Of a DNA stretch of 64,000 nucleotides, positions 16,547 through 25,266 are shown piece by piece. Every line of letters begins with the position of its first letter. Within the stretch, counting starts at the first letter, position 1. The stretch covers positions 7,564,001-7,628,000 of the forward strand of contig NZ_CP108474.1 in the NCBI RefSeq assembly GCF_036226445.1, in the 5' to 3' direction. A program made the position numbers and the translations under genes. This DNA is from Streptomyces sp. NBC_01255 (GTDB taxonomy: Bacteria; Actinomycetota; Actinomycetes; Streptomycetales; Streptomycetaceae). The notes beneath the pieces are model-generated. The model searched no databases and was not told the DNA's origin. It was given only the letters and a program-made list of their open reading frames with translations.

Positions 16547-17773
16547 ATGAACGGCAAGGCGACGACGACCCGGACACGGCTGGACAGGGGGCGCAACGCG
16601 CTCGGCCCCGCGCTGGAGCTGGTGCACACCGGAAGGGCGCCGACACGGGCCGTCCTCACCGCCGAGCTCGGCGTCACGCGGGCCACCGCCGGTGCGGTCG
16701 CCGCCGAGCTGGAGGCCCTCGGCCTCATCCGCGTCGACTCCAACCCCGGTGCCGCCGCCGGCTCCCAGGGGCGTCCCTCCCATCGGCTCGCCGTCGACGA
16801 GAAGGGCCCCGTCGCCCTCGCCGCACAGGTCCACGCGGACGGCTTCCGCGCCGCGCTCGTCGGCCTCGGCGGCACCATCGTCGCCACGGCCCCCGGCTGC
16901 GTCACCGTCTCCGCCGACCCGGCCCAGGTCCTCGGCGCCGTCGTCGACGCGGGAGCCGCACTGCTCCGGGAGAGCGGCCGCCGCTGCGTCGGCGCCGGAC
17001 TCGCCGCGCCCTCCGCCGTGGCCGAGCCCGAAGGCACGGCGCTCAACCCGCTCCACCTCGCCTGGCCCGCCGGTGCGCCGGTCCGGGAGATCTTCGCCGA
17101 GCGGGTACGGGCCGCCGGGATCGACGGCCCTGCCTTCACCGGCAACGACGTCAACCTCGCCGCCCTCGCCGAGCACCGCCACGGCGCCGGACGCGGTGCC
17201 CGCGACCTCCTCTGCGTCGCCACCGGCCACCGGGGTGTCGGCGGCGCGCTCGTCCTCGACGGGCGCCTGCACACGGGCAGTGCGGGCCTCGCGCTGGAGG
17301 TCGGTCACCTGACGGTCAATCCGGAGGGGCGCCCCTGCCACTGCGGCAGCCGCGGCTGCCTCGACGTCGAGACCGACCCGCTCGCCTTCCTCACGGTCGC
17401 CGGCCGGGACCCCGGGCCCGAGGTCTCCCTGCTCCAGCAGGCCCGTGACCTGCTGCGGAACAGTCGGGACGACCCGGGTGTCCGGGTGGCGGTCGGGGAG
17501 CTGATCGACCGCCTCGGTCTCGGCCTCGCGGGTCTGGTGAACATCCTCAACCCGGACCGGATCATCCTCGGCGGACTCCACCGCGAACTCCTCGACGCCG
17601 ACCCCGAGCGCCTCCGCGCGGTCGTCGCCGACCGCAGCCTCTGGGGCCGCAGCGGTGGTGTCCCGATCCTGCCCTGCACCCTGGACCACAACAGCCTGGT
17701 GGGGGCAGCCGAGCTGGCCTGGCAGCCGGTGCTCGACGACCCACTGGCCGCCCTCGGCCGGGAGCCCGCCTGA
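16547..17773 (+). CDS. ROK-family transcriptional repressor
   Basis: 408 residues. Unlike the ROK kinase at 1468, this one has an N-terminal winged helix (LELVHTGRAPTRAVLTAELG, then VTRATAGAVAAELEALGLI). The kinase-like sugar-sensing domain follows, with the zinc motif CHCGSRGCLDVE and LVNILNPDRIILGG. The phosphate-binding loop near residue 88 is degenerate (LAAQVHADGFRAALVGLGG instead of DxGGT), as expected for a repressor that binds but does not phosphorylate sugar. ATG 16547 is the start. No transporter or enzyme target lies immediately beside it. Confidence 0.9.
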   Translation: MNGKATTTRTRLDRGRNALGPALELVHTGRAPTRAVLTAELGVTRATAGAVAAELEALGLIRVDSNPGAAAGSQGRPSHRLAVDEKGPVALAAQVHADGFRAALVGLGGTIVATAPGCVTVSADPAQVLGAVVDAGAALLRESGRRCVGAGLAAPSAVAEPEGTALNPLHLAWPAGAPVREIFAERVRAAGIDGPAFTGNDVNLAALAEHRHGAGRGARDLLCVATGHRGVGGALVLDGRLHTGSAGLALEVGHLTVNPEGRPCHCGSRGCLDVETDPLAFLTVAGRDPGPEVSLLQQARDLLRNSRDDPGVRVAVGELIDRLGLGLAGLVNILNPDRIILGGLHRELLDADPERLRAVVADRSLWGRSGGVPILPCTLDHNSLVGAAELAWQPVLDDPLAALGREPA

Positions 17774-17962
17774 GGGACCCCCGGACCGGCCCGAGTCATG
17801 ACGGGGAGGACCGGAGTGGCGGGGTGGTGAACGGGACGGGGCGGTGTGCGGCGCGGACGGTGTCGCGCACCACGTCGTCGCGCCGGAGTGTGACGTTTCC
17901 AGTGCCCTGTCGGCCAAAAAACCGATGGGCGGAGGGGATCGAACGACGTAGCGTTCCGCCTC

Positions 17963-18733
17963 ATGATCACTTCTGGTTCCGGTCTTCCCCCACGCCTCGG
18001 CAGCCTCACCTTCCACGGGCCCCTCTCCGAGGCCCGCGCCACCCGCATGATCGAACGGCTCGCCGCCGAACAGCCCGCGGATGTCCTCGACATCGGTTGC
18101 GGCTGGGGCGAGCTGCTCCTCCGCGCCCTGGAGAACACCCCGGGCGCCAAGGGGATCGGGATCGACATCAACGCCGAGGACCTGGCCCGCGGCCGGGCGC
18201 TCGCCGAGGAGCGCGGTCTCGCCGACCGCGTGCTCTTCGTCGAGGAGTCGGCGCTCGGCACCGACCGGGGCCCCGTCGACGCGATCCTCTGCCTCGGGGC
18301 GAGTCAGGCGCTCTGCGACCCCGAAGGGCCGCACGAACCCGCCGTCGCCCTCCGCGAACTGCGCCGACTGGTCCGCCCCGGCGGCCGGGTCGTGCTCGGC
18401 GAGGGCTTCTGGGAGCACACGCCGACGGAGGAGGAGCTGGCCGGGATGTGGCCCGGCGCGCACACCGGCGACCACCTCTCCCTCGGCGCCCTCGTGGACC
18501 TCGCGATCGAGGCGGGCTTCCGGCCGGCGTGGATCGAGACGGCGAGCCCCGACGAATGGGAGGAGTTCGAGTCCGGCTACCGGTACGACACCGAGGTCTG
18601 GCTCGCCGCCCACCCGGATCACCCGCTCGCCGCCGAGAACCGCGAGCGCGTCGACCGCCAGCGGTCGAGCTGGCTCGACGGCTACCGCCGGGCCCTCGGC
18701 ATCGTGTACCTCACCCTCGTCGCCGTGGCCTGA
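17963..18733 (+). CDS. Class I SAM-dependent methyltransferase
   Basis: 256 residues. Motif I is VLDIGCGWGE (about 41-50), the acidic residue ending the second strand is in GIGIDIN, and the post-motif region is LRRLVRPGGRVVLGEGFWE. The closest named shape is a UbiE/COQ5-type small-molecule methyltransferase; the substrate is unknown. The start ATG 17963 lies about 10 bases downstream of a TAGCGT -10-like element, so the transcript may have a very short leader. It ends 7 bases from the convergent DUF4865-like gene. Confidence 0.88.
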   Translation: MITSGSGLPPRLGSLTFHGPLSEARATRMIERLAAEQPADVLDIGCGWGELLLRALENTPGAKGIGIDINAEDLARGRALAEERGLADRVLFVEESALGTDRGPVDAILCLGASQALCDPEGPHEPAVALRELRRLVRPGGRVVLGEGFWEHTPTEEELAGMWPGAHTGDHLSLGALVDLAIEAGFRPAWIETASPDEWEEFESGYRYDTEVWLAAHPDHPLAAENRERVDRQRSSWLDGYRRALGIVYLTLVAVA

Positions 18734-18740
18734 GGCCGCG

Positions 18741-19328
18741 TCACCACCGGCGCCGTCCGGCCCCCAGCGCTCCGCGACCGGGGGCCGAGAGACGCAGGAC
18801 CCGGAAGCGCTCGCCCTCGCCGGCGGGCGCTTCTCCGTCGGCCCACAGAGTGAACGTGAGTAGCTCCCAGTGGCGCGGATCCACGGCCAGGGCCGAGGCG
18901 ACCACACCGTCCCGGCGCGCCTCCCGCGCGTGCCGGGCCACCGCCTCCGCCACGGCCTCGCCCGGCGGCACCGCCTCGCCGAGCGGGGTCCTGCGGCGCG
19001 TCGCCGTACCGGGAGCCGACGCGGCCGCCGGCCCCTCCTCGTACGACAGGCCCGTCCAGTGCTGCACCACCGGCCGGCCGAAGTCGTTCACGATGCCCTG
19101 GAAGCCCGGCCCCCAGAGGAAGGAGTTCATGCCCTCGGGGGTGGCCCAGAGATAGAACGGCGCGTACTGGTCGACCGGCGATCCGGCCTCCCGCTCCCGG
19201 ATCAGATAGGCCTTCAGCCCGAGTCCCGGGAAGGCGTCCAGCAGATGGCCCCGCGTCGCGACCCGCTCGCGGATGATCCCCATGTCGTAGTCGGCGGGCA
19301 GAGTGATCTCGTACTGCATGGCGTGCAC
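18741..19328 (-). CDS. DUF4865-family protein
   Basis: 195 residues. The pattern MQYEITLPADYDMGIIRERV, then LLDAFPGLGLKAYLIRERE and FYLWATPEGMNSFLWGPGFQ matches my memory of the DUF4865 family; its biochemistry is unknown. It looks like a dimeric alpha/beta-barrel (ABM-like) fold. GTG 19328 has GGAGG with a 7-base spacer; ATG 19319 is the alternative. It lies 30 bases downstream of the TetR gene on the same strand and is probably co-transcribed and controlled by it. Confidence 0.75.
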   Translation of the reverse strand: MHAMQYEITLPADYDMGIIRERVATRGHLLDAFPGLGLKAYLIREREAGSPVDQYAPFYLWATPEGMNSFLWGPGFQGIVNDFGRPVVQHWTGLSYEEGPAAASAPGTATRRRTPLGEAVPPGEAVAEAVARHAREARRDGVVASALAVDPRHWELLTFTLWADGEAPAGEGERFRVLRLSAPGRGALGAGRRRW

Positions 19329-19358
19329 GGAACGGCCTCCGGTTCCTTGGCAGGGGGA

Positions 19359-19928
19359 TCAGCGGGCGGCGAGCAGCGTCAGCAGCCCGCGTACGGCGCT
19401 GTCGAACGGCGCCCGTGAGCCCGTGGCGCGGGCCAGTACGTAGCCGCCCTGCACGGTCGCCACGACCGTCGCCGCGATCTCCTCGGGATCGAGCGAACTC
19501 CTCAACTCGCCGCTTTCCAGGCCCTCCTGGACCACCTCGGCGAGTCTGCCGCGCAGCCGGCCGAGCACCTCCTCGACGGGGGCGCGCAGCTCCGGATGGG
19601 TGATCACCTCCGGGTCCATGGTCAGCCGCCCCACCGGGCAGCCGCGCAGGACCTCGCGCTCGCGCAGCAGGTACGCCTCGATCCGCGCGTACGCCGATCC
19701 CTCGCCGCCCAGCACGGCCTCGGCCGCCGCGCCCATCTCGTCGGCCGTGCGCCGGATCGCCGCGAGCGCCAGGTCCGGCTTCCCGGCGAAGTGGTGGTAC
19801 ATGCTGCCCTGGCCCGCGCCCGCCGCCTGCTGGACGGCCTTGGGGCTGGTGCCCACGTAGCCGCGCTCCCACAGCAGCTCGCGGGTGGCTTCGACGAGCC
19901 GCTCTGCGGTGGTCTTCGGAGTGCTCAT
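19359..19928 (-). CDS. TetR-family regulator
   Basis: 189 residues. The TetR domain reads RLVEATRELLWERGYVGTS, then VQQAAGAGQGSMYHHFAGKP, followed by a helical ligand-binding half of the TetR_C_16 type with a cysteine in LRGCPVGRL, as seen in YxaF/LmrA-like members. ATG 19928 is the start, just downstream of a long near-perfect palindrome, so it is self-repressing and probably also controls the DUF4865 gene behind it. Confidence 0.92.
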   Translation of the reverse strand: MSTPKTTAERLVEATRELLWERGYVGTSPKAVQQAAGAGQGSMYHHFAGKPDLALAAIRRTADEMGAAAEAVLGGEGSAYARIEAYLLREREVLRGCPVGRLTMDPEVITHPELRAPVEEVLGRLRGRLAEVVQEGLESGELRSSLDPEEIAATVVATVQGGYVLARATGSRAPFDSAVRGLLTLLAAR

Positions 19929-19935
19929 GATCGCA

Positions 19936-19957
19936 CTGTACATACCAGTAGGTACAG
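19936..19957. promoter_or_regulatory. TetR operator (near-perfect 22-bp palindrome)
   Basis: Outer arms CTGTAC and GTACAG are perfect and inner triplets TAC and GTA also pair; only the positions between them and the two central bases break symmetry. It lies 7 bases upstream of the TetR start and would block transcription when bound. Confidence 0.75.
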
Positions 19958-20179
19958 AACGGAAGGCCTCAGCGGAAGGGCCCCGGCGGAGGCCGAGCGA
20001 AGGCTCGGCAGAGGCCCAGCGAAGGGCCGGCGAGGGTCGGCGGAAGGCCCCGCACCCGCCCGCCGTACTCCCGCTGTCGTATGCGGGAAGCCGCTGCCCG
20101 TACGACGCCCCGGACCCCCTCCCGGGGCGAGTCTCGAACCACGGACACATCACCTCAGCGCACCGAGGAGCTGAACCTC

Positions 20180-20476
20180 ATGAACACCCTCGCCACCACA
20201 CTCGCCCACGCGGGCCCCGGCCCGTGGATCCTCCTCTTCCCCCTGGTCTGGGCCGTCGTCATCGCCGGGATCGTCACCGTCGCCCGCCGCGCCGGCCGGC
20301 GCCCGGGACGCGCCGGCCGCCCGAACCGCGACGGCGCGCCGGACGAGCGCTCGCCGATCACCCTGCTCGGCCACCGCTTCGCCGCCGGCGAGATCGACGA
20401 GGACGAGTACTGGCGGCGGCTCACCGTCCTGGAGGAGCAGTTCGGCCGCGCCGCGACCAAGGGGCGTCGGGCATGA
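20180..20476 (+). CDS. SHOCT-domain membrane protein
   Basis: 98 residues. One membrane helix near the N-terminus (WILLFPLVWAVVIAGIVTVA), a basic Arg/Gly stretch, then a SHOCT domain at the end (HRFAAGEIDEDEYWRRLTVLEEQF). SHOCT domains bind other proteins, often oligomerising membrane complexes. ATG 20180 has GAGGAG upstream. The stop overlaps the ATPase start by four bases (ATGA), so it is the first gene of the ABC operon. Confidence 0.85.
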   Translation: MNTLATTLAHAGPGPWILLFPLVWAVVIAGIVTVARRAGRRPGRAGRPNRDGAPDERSPITLLGHRFAAGEIDEDEYWRRLTVLEEQFGRAATKGRRA

Positions 20477-20946
20477 CCACCGCCACCCGCACCCCCGCCG
20501 TGTCCACCGACGCCGCCCGGGTCCTGGACGCCGTCAAGGTCTACGGGCGCGACGACACCGAGGTCAGGGCCCTCGACGGGGTGAGCGTCGACTTCCCGGC
20601 CGGCCGCTTCACCGCCGTCATGGGCCCCTCGGGCTCGGGCAAGTCCACCCTCCTGCACTGCGCCGCCGGGCTCGACACCCTCACCTCCGGCGCCGCCTTC
20701 GTCGGCGGCACCGACCTCTCCACGCTCGACGACCGCCGTCTGACGCTCCTGCGCCGCGACCGCGTCGGCTTCGTCTTCCAGGCCTTCAACCTGCTGCCGA
20801 CCCCGACCGTCGCGGAGAACATCACCCTCCCGCTCGACCTCGCCGGAAGAGCCCCCGACCGGGCCCGGCTCGACCGGCTCGTCGACACCGTCGGCCTGCG
20901 CGACCGCCTGCACCACCGGCCGGGCGAACTCTCCGGCGGACAGCAG

Positions 20947-20984
20947 CTGGGGGTCCCCCCACGCCCGCAGGGCGTAGGGGGAGG
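20947..20984. repeat. Palindromic GC-rich short repeat inside the ABC ATPase gene
   Basis: Hairpin of TCCCCC-C-ACGCCC (20954-20966), loop GCA, and GGGCGT-A-GGGGGA (20970-20982), with one C/A mismatch, framed by CTGGGGG and GGG. The form is like short GC-rich palindromes I remember being scattered through Streptomyces genomes. Replacing it by the 6 bases expected for Gln-Arg would restore one frame. Confidence 0.75.
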
Positions 20985-21290
20985 GCGGCTGTCGCCCGCG
21001 CCTTCGTCGGCGACCCGGACGTCGTCTTCGCCGACGAGCCCACCGGGAACCTCGACTCGCGCTCCGGCGAGGAAGTCCTGCGGCTGCTCGGCCGGACCGT
21101 GCGGGAGACCGGCCGTACGGTCGTCATGGTCACCCACGACCCGGTCGCCGCCGCCCACGCCGACGAGGTGGTCTTCCTCGCGGACGGGCGGCTCGTCGAC
21201 CGGATGGCCGCGCCGACGGCCGACCGCGTCCTCGACCGCATGAAGGCCTTCGAGACCACGGCCGTGGCGCCCGACACCGCCCGGCCGGCC

Positions 21291-21338
21291 GTCACGACTT
21301 CCGTCACGACCTCGGTCACGACCTCCGTCGCGGCATCG
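21291..21338 (+). repeat. Four 12-base tandem repeats at the ABC ATPase 3' end
   Basis: GTCACGACTTCC and three variants encode V-T-T-S-like units (the last V-A-A-S). They form a flexible C-terminal tail beyond the ATPase fold. Confidence 0.8.
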
Positions 21339-21361
21339 GCCACGACCCGAGGAGCGGCGAC

Positions 21362-23920
21362 ATGAGAACCCCCGCCACCCTCCGGCTCACGCTCGCCTCC
21401 CTCCGCGCCCACCGGCGCCGCTTCCTCGGCACCTTCGCCGCGGTCCTCCTCGGGGTCGCCTTCCTCACCGGCACCCTCGTCATGGGCGACACCCTGCGCA
21501 CGAGCTTCGACGCGATGTTCACCGGTGCCACCCGGAGCACGGACGCCGTCGTCCGCAGCGCCACCACCGTCACCGCCGCCGGCGAAGCGCAGGGCACCCG
21601 CGGCCCCGTCGGCGCCGCCCTCGCCGACCGGCTCGCCGACGTCCCCGGAGTCGCCGCCGCCGCGCCCCTGATCGAGGGTGCCGGCCAGCTCCTCGCCGCC
21701 GACGGGACCCCCGTCGGCGGCGCAGGCCCGCCCACCCTCGCCGGCAACTGGATCGAGGACCCGGCCCTCAACCCGTACCGGCTCGCGGAGGGGCGCACTC
21801 CGCAAGCGCCCGGCGAGGCCGTCGTCAACCGGGGCGCGGCGAAGGCCGCGGGCCTCGGCATCGGCGACACGACCGTCCTGCGCACCCCCGACCCCGTCCG
21901 GGTCACCGTCGTCGGCCTCGCCACCTTCGGCGGCGCCGACGGCATGGGCCAGGTCACCTGGACCGGTCTGACCCGCGCCGACGCCGAGCGGTACCTGACC
22001 GCCCGCCCGGGTGAGGCGACGAGCATCGCCGTACGCGCCGGGCCCGGCGTCAGCCAGGACGAGCTGGTCGCCGCACTCGCCCCCGCCCTGCCCGAGGGCG
22101 TCGAGGCCATCACCGGGCAGCGCGCGGCCGAGGAGAACACCGAGGCGGTCTCCGGTCGCTTCCTCGACCTCTTCACCACCTTCCTGCTGGTCTTCAGCGG
22201 GGTCGCGGTGCTCGTCTCCGTCTTCACCATCCACAACACCTTCGCCGTCCTCGTCGCCCAGCGGACCCGCGAGAACGCCCTGCTCCGTGCCGTCGGCGCC
22301 GCCCGCCGCCAGGTCGTCACCGGCACCCTCGCCGAGGCGCTCGCCGTCGGACTGCTCGCCTCCGCCGCCGGACTCCTCGCCGGGATCGGCGTGGCCGCCG
22401 GTCTCCAGGCCCTCTTCCCGGCGATCGGCTTCCCCTTCCCCGAAGGCGACCTCGTCGTCACGGCCGGCTCCCTCGCCCTCCCGCTCGGTGTCGGACTCGC
22501 CGTCTGCGCCGGTTCGGCGCTCCTCCCCGCCGTACGGGCCGGACGCACGGCCCCGCTCGCCGCGCTCCGCGAGACGGACACCGACGGCTCGGGCACCTCC
22601 CGCGCCCGCGCGCTCACCGGCGGCGCCCTCCTGCTCGCCGCCGTCGCCACGGTCCTCGCCGGAGTGCTCGGCGAGCCCTCGCTGTGGCTCGCCGCGACCG
22701 GTGCGGGGCTCGCCGTCGCCGCCTTCGTGGTGCTCGGCCCGGTGGCCGCCTCGGTCGCCGTACGGGCGCTCGGCCGGCCCCTGCGCGGCGCCAACCGCGG
22801 CCTTGCCCGCCGCAACGCCCTGCGCAGCCCCGGACGTACGGCCGCGACCGCCACCGCCCTGATGATCGGCGTCGCCGTCGTCACCCTCTTCACGGTCTTC
22901 GGCGCCTCCCTCAAGGCGACCATGGACCGCACCGTCGACCGCTCCTTCGCGGGCGACGTGGCCATCGGCGCACCCTCGTTCGGCGCGGGCGGCAGCGGGC
23001 TCAGCCCCCGGCTCGCCCCGGCGGTCGCGGCGCTGCCCGAGGTCGACACGGCCGTCGGCCTGGGACGCGGAGTGGCGGAGGTCGACGGACGGGGCCGCGC
23101 CCTGACCGTCACCGACCCGGCCGCGCTCGCCCGCACCCTCGACCTCGGGGAGGTGCGGGGCTCCCTCGCCGGGCTCGGTACGGACGGGCTCGCCGTCGCC
23201 GCCGACGAGGCCGCCGCCTCCGGTCTGGCGCCCGGGCGCACGGCCGAGCTGACGTTCATGGACGGCACCCGGCAGTCCTTCACCGTCCAAGCCGTCTACG
23301 ATCGCGCCGACCTCGCCGGCGACTACCTCGTCACCCGGGAGGCCTGGGCCCCGCACCGCACCCAGGACGCCGACCGGCTCGTCGCCGTCGCCTTCGCGGA
23401 CGGCGTGTCCGTCGCGGACGGCAAGACGGCCGTGACCGCGGTCGCGGACCGGTACGGCCAACCGGAGGTGCAGACCCGGGAGGAGTACGCCGAGGCCTCG
23501 GCGGGCGGCATCGACATGATGCTCACCCTCGTGTACGCGCTCCTCGCGCTCGCGGTCCTGATCGCGCTGCTCGGCATCGCGAACACGCTGACCCTCGCCG
23601 TCCACGAACGGACCCGCGAGCTGGGCCTGTTGCGGGCCGTCGGACAGACCCGCGCCCAGCTGCGGGCCATGGTCCGCTGGGAGTCCGTCCTCGTCGCCGC
23701 CTTCGGCACGCTCGGCGGCCTCACGCTCGGTGCCTTCCTCGGCTGGGTCCTCGTCCGCTCCTCGGCGGGATCGGGCGACAGCGCGCTCGCCTTCGCGGTG
23801 CCGCTCGTACCACTCGCGACCGTGGTCCTGGTCGGCCTCGTCGCCGGGGTCGCGGCAGCCTGGCGGCCGGCCCGCAGGGCGGGCCGCCTGGAGATCCTCC
23901 GGGCCATCGCCACGGAGTGA
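21362..23920 (+). CDS. ABC transporter permease, FtsX/MacB type with duplicated FtsX domains
   Basis: 852 residues. An N-terminal membrane helix (FLGTFAAVLLGVAFLTG) is followed by a large extracytoplasmic MacB-like domain, the first FtsX domain (FTTFLLVFSGVAVLVSVFTI, TRENALLRAVGAARRQV), a second transmembrane anchor and periplasmic domain (GRTAATATALMIGVAVVTLF), and the last FtsX domain (LVYALLALAVLIALLGIANT, TRELGLLRAVGQTRAQLRAM). Such proteins transmit ATPase motion to the cell surface or move lipids and peptides. ATG 21362 overlaps the ATPase stop (ATGA). Its partner ATPase is frame-broken, so its function here is open. Confidence 0.92.
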   Translation: MRTPATLRLTLASLRAHRRRFLGTFAAVLLGVAFLTGTLVMGDTLRTSFDAMFTGATRSTDAVVRSATTVTAAGEAQGTRGPVGAALADRLADVPGVAAAAPLIEGAGQLLAADGTPVGGAGPPTLAGNWIEDPALNPYRLAEGRTPQAPGEAVVNRGAAKAAGLGIGDTTVLRTPDPVRVTVVGLATFGGADGMGQVTWTGLTRADAERYLTARPGEATSIAVRAGPGVSQDELVAALAPALPEGVEAITGQRAAEENTEAVSGRFLDLFTTFLLVFSGVAVLVSVFTIHNTFAVLVAQRTRENALLRAVGAARRQVVTGTLAEALAVGLLASAAGLLAGIGVAAGLQALFPAIGFPFPEGDLVVTAGSLALPLGVGLAVCAGSALLPAVRAGRTAPLAALRETDTDGSGTSRARALTGGALLLAAVATVLAGVLGEPSLWLAATGAGLAVAAFVVLGPVAASVAVRALGRPLRGANRGLARRNALRSPGRTAATATALMIGVAVVTLFTVFGASLKATMDRTVDRSFAGDVAIGAPSFGAGGSGLSPRLAPAVAALPEVDTAVGLGRGVAEVDGRGRALTVTDPAALARTLDLGEVRGSLAGLGTDGLAVAADEAAASGLAPGRTAELTFMDGTRQSFTVQAVYDRADLAGDYLVTREAWAPHRTQDADRLVAVAFADGVSVADGKTAVTAVADRYGQPEVQTREEYAEASAGGIDMMLTLVYALLALAVLIALLGIANTLTLAVHERTRELGLLRAVGQTRAQLRAMVRWESVLVAAFGTLGGLTLGAFLGWVLVRSSAGSGDSALAFAVPLVPLATVVLVGLVAGVAAAWRPARRAGRLEILRAIATE

Positions 23921-23984
23921 GCACACCGGAGGGCAGGGCCTCGTTCATGACCGCGTCGAACCGGTCCGCGGGTGGCCGAGTGTC

Positions 23985-25157
23985 CTACTCGGTCGGCTGC
24001 GGATGCGAGCGGGCGCGGAACGGGCCCCCGTCGGCGAAGGCGTGGGCGGCGAAGCGTTCGCCCATCCGGCGGTACGCGGCGGCGGAGGGGTGCAGGCCGT
24101 CGGGAAGGTCGTCCACCTCGGCCGGGCCGAGCAGTTCGCGTCCGTCGAGGTGGTGCAGGTGAGGATCGCGTGGTTGCCGGACCGCCACGATTCTCGCCAG
24201 CTCGTCACGGACCACCTGCAGCGACAACGCCCCGCGGGCCAGATCGGCCGGGTCGCCCAGCGCTGTGATCCTCCCGTCCCGGCCCACCGCGGTCGGGCCG
24301 GGACGCGCGTCGAGTGCCGGGCAGCTCACCGGGGAGACCACCAGCAGCGGGGTGTCCGGGTGGCCGTCCCGGATCGTGTCGAGGAATCCGTGCACCGCCG
24401 GGCCGAACGTCCGCAGTCGGAAGGTGGCCAGGCCCACGATGTTGACGCCTGTCTTGAGGCTGATCAGGTCGGCGGGCATGTCGCGGATCGTCCGGGCGAC
24501 ATAGGGGTCCAGCATGTCGTTGCCCGGCTGGCTGAGGTTGGTCACCTCCACGCCCCCGAGTGACGCCGCCACCACGGGCCAGGTGCCGGTGGGGCCGTCG
24601 GCTTCGAGACAGTGGCTGATGGAGCTTCCGTGGTGCACCCAGCGGGGCCGGCCGTCGGGCAGGGGCGCCAGGACCTCACCGTCGGCACGGAGCGCCACCA
24701 GTTCCGTGGGGGTCTGCTGCGGCAGCCACAGCTCGACGTTCTTCATACCGGTCGGCAGCCCGGCGAATCGTGCCGTTCCCGGCTTTCCCGGTATCAGTCG
24801 CTGCGCGGCCCCGGGGCCCGCCATCCGCACCACATGACCCAACGGCGCTCGTCGGCGCCCGGCAAGAGCACCGTCCACCGTCAGTTCCAGCATCCCGGTC
24901 GGCCGAGGCCGGGGGTCACTGTCGAGCTGCCCCGTGGAGGTGAGGACCTCGAACTCGAGCACCCGCGCATCGGTGCGGAACACCAGCCGCACGCCCGAGG
25001 GCATCACCGTTCCCCCGTAGACCGACGGGTCCTGGTACTGCTCCTTGGTCCACGCCGGCAATCGGCGCGGCATCACCCCCGCCGGCGTCCTCTCCAGGTC
25101 CAGCGCACCCCGTACCTCCACCGGCCCGCCCACCAGCGGATACTCCCGCATCGCCAC
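23985..25157 (-). CDS. SGNH/GDSL-family hydrolase
   Basis: 390 residues. A beta-sandwich-like N-terminal part of about 175 residues precedes the esterase domain: block I WVHHGSSISH (nucleophile Ser), a Gly/Asn region NLSQPGNDMLDPY, block III LKTGVNIVG, and block V DGLHPSAAAYRRMG with the catalytic Asp and His. No signal peptide is visible, so it is probably cytosolic. It would cleave an ester or acetyl group on a carbohydrate or lipid. GTG 25157 fits GAGGAG at 8 bases; GTG 25163 and ATG 25151 are alternatives. Confidence 0.85.
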   Translation of the reverse strand: MAMREYPLVGGPVEVRGALDLERTPAGVMPRRLPAWTKEQYQDPSVYGGTVMPSGVRLVFRTDARVLEFEVLTSTGQLDSDPRPRPTGMLELTVDGALAGRRRAPLGHVVRMAGPGAAQRLIPGKPGTARFAGLPTGMKNVELWLPQQTPTELVALRADGEVLAPLPDGRPRWVHHGSSISHCLEADGPTGTWPVVAASLGGVEVTNLSQPGNDMLDPYVARTIRDMPADLISLKTGVNIVGLATFRLRTFGPAVHGFLDTIRDGHPDTPLLVVSPVSCPALDARPGPTAVGRDGRITALGDPADLARGALSLQVVRDELARIVAVRQPRDPHLHHLDGRELLGPAEVDDLPDGLHPSAAAYRRMGERFAAHAFADGGPFRARSHPQPTE

Positions 25158-25266
25158 TGCCACCGCTCCTCAGCTCCGGCCCGTCCGGCCGGGTAGGTGT
25201 TCAGCCGGAGCCATCGGGCCTCTCCCAGAACCTACGGCCTGTGCGCGGTCTGGCGCAGGGCACCCG

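Larger units (their letters stand above)
20473..21365 (+). pseudogene. ABC transporter ATP-binding protein, frame broken by a 38-base palindromic insert
   Basis: The first 158 codons are intact: Walker A GPSGSGKST, Q-loop FVFQAFN, and the signature LSGGQQ ending at 20946. Instead of the usual QRVA-type continuation, 38 bases (20947-20984) follow and shift the frame. The rest (VARAFVGDPDVVFADEPTGNLDS, H-loop VMVTHDP) continues in another frame from about 20985 to the stop at 21363. Codon use is good on both sides. The end carries four 12-base repeats. The gene overlaps its neighbours by 4 bases at both ends, so it once worked with the FtsX-like permease (MacB/LolD class). Either it is inactive, it is rescued by frameshifting, or the sequence has an assembly error. 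Confidence 0.85.

Noticed and set aside
20822..23926. 1034-codon minus-strand frame opposite the FtsX permease
   Set aside because: Low-complexity Gly/Glu/Arg composition and no family motifs, while the plus strand has a clear permease.
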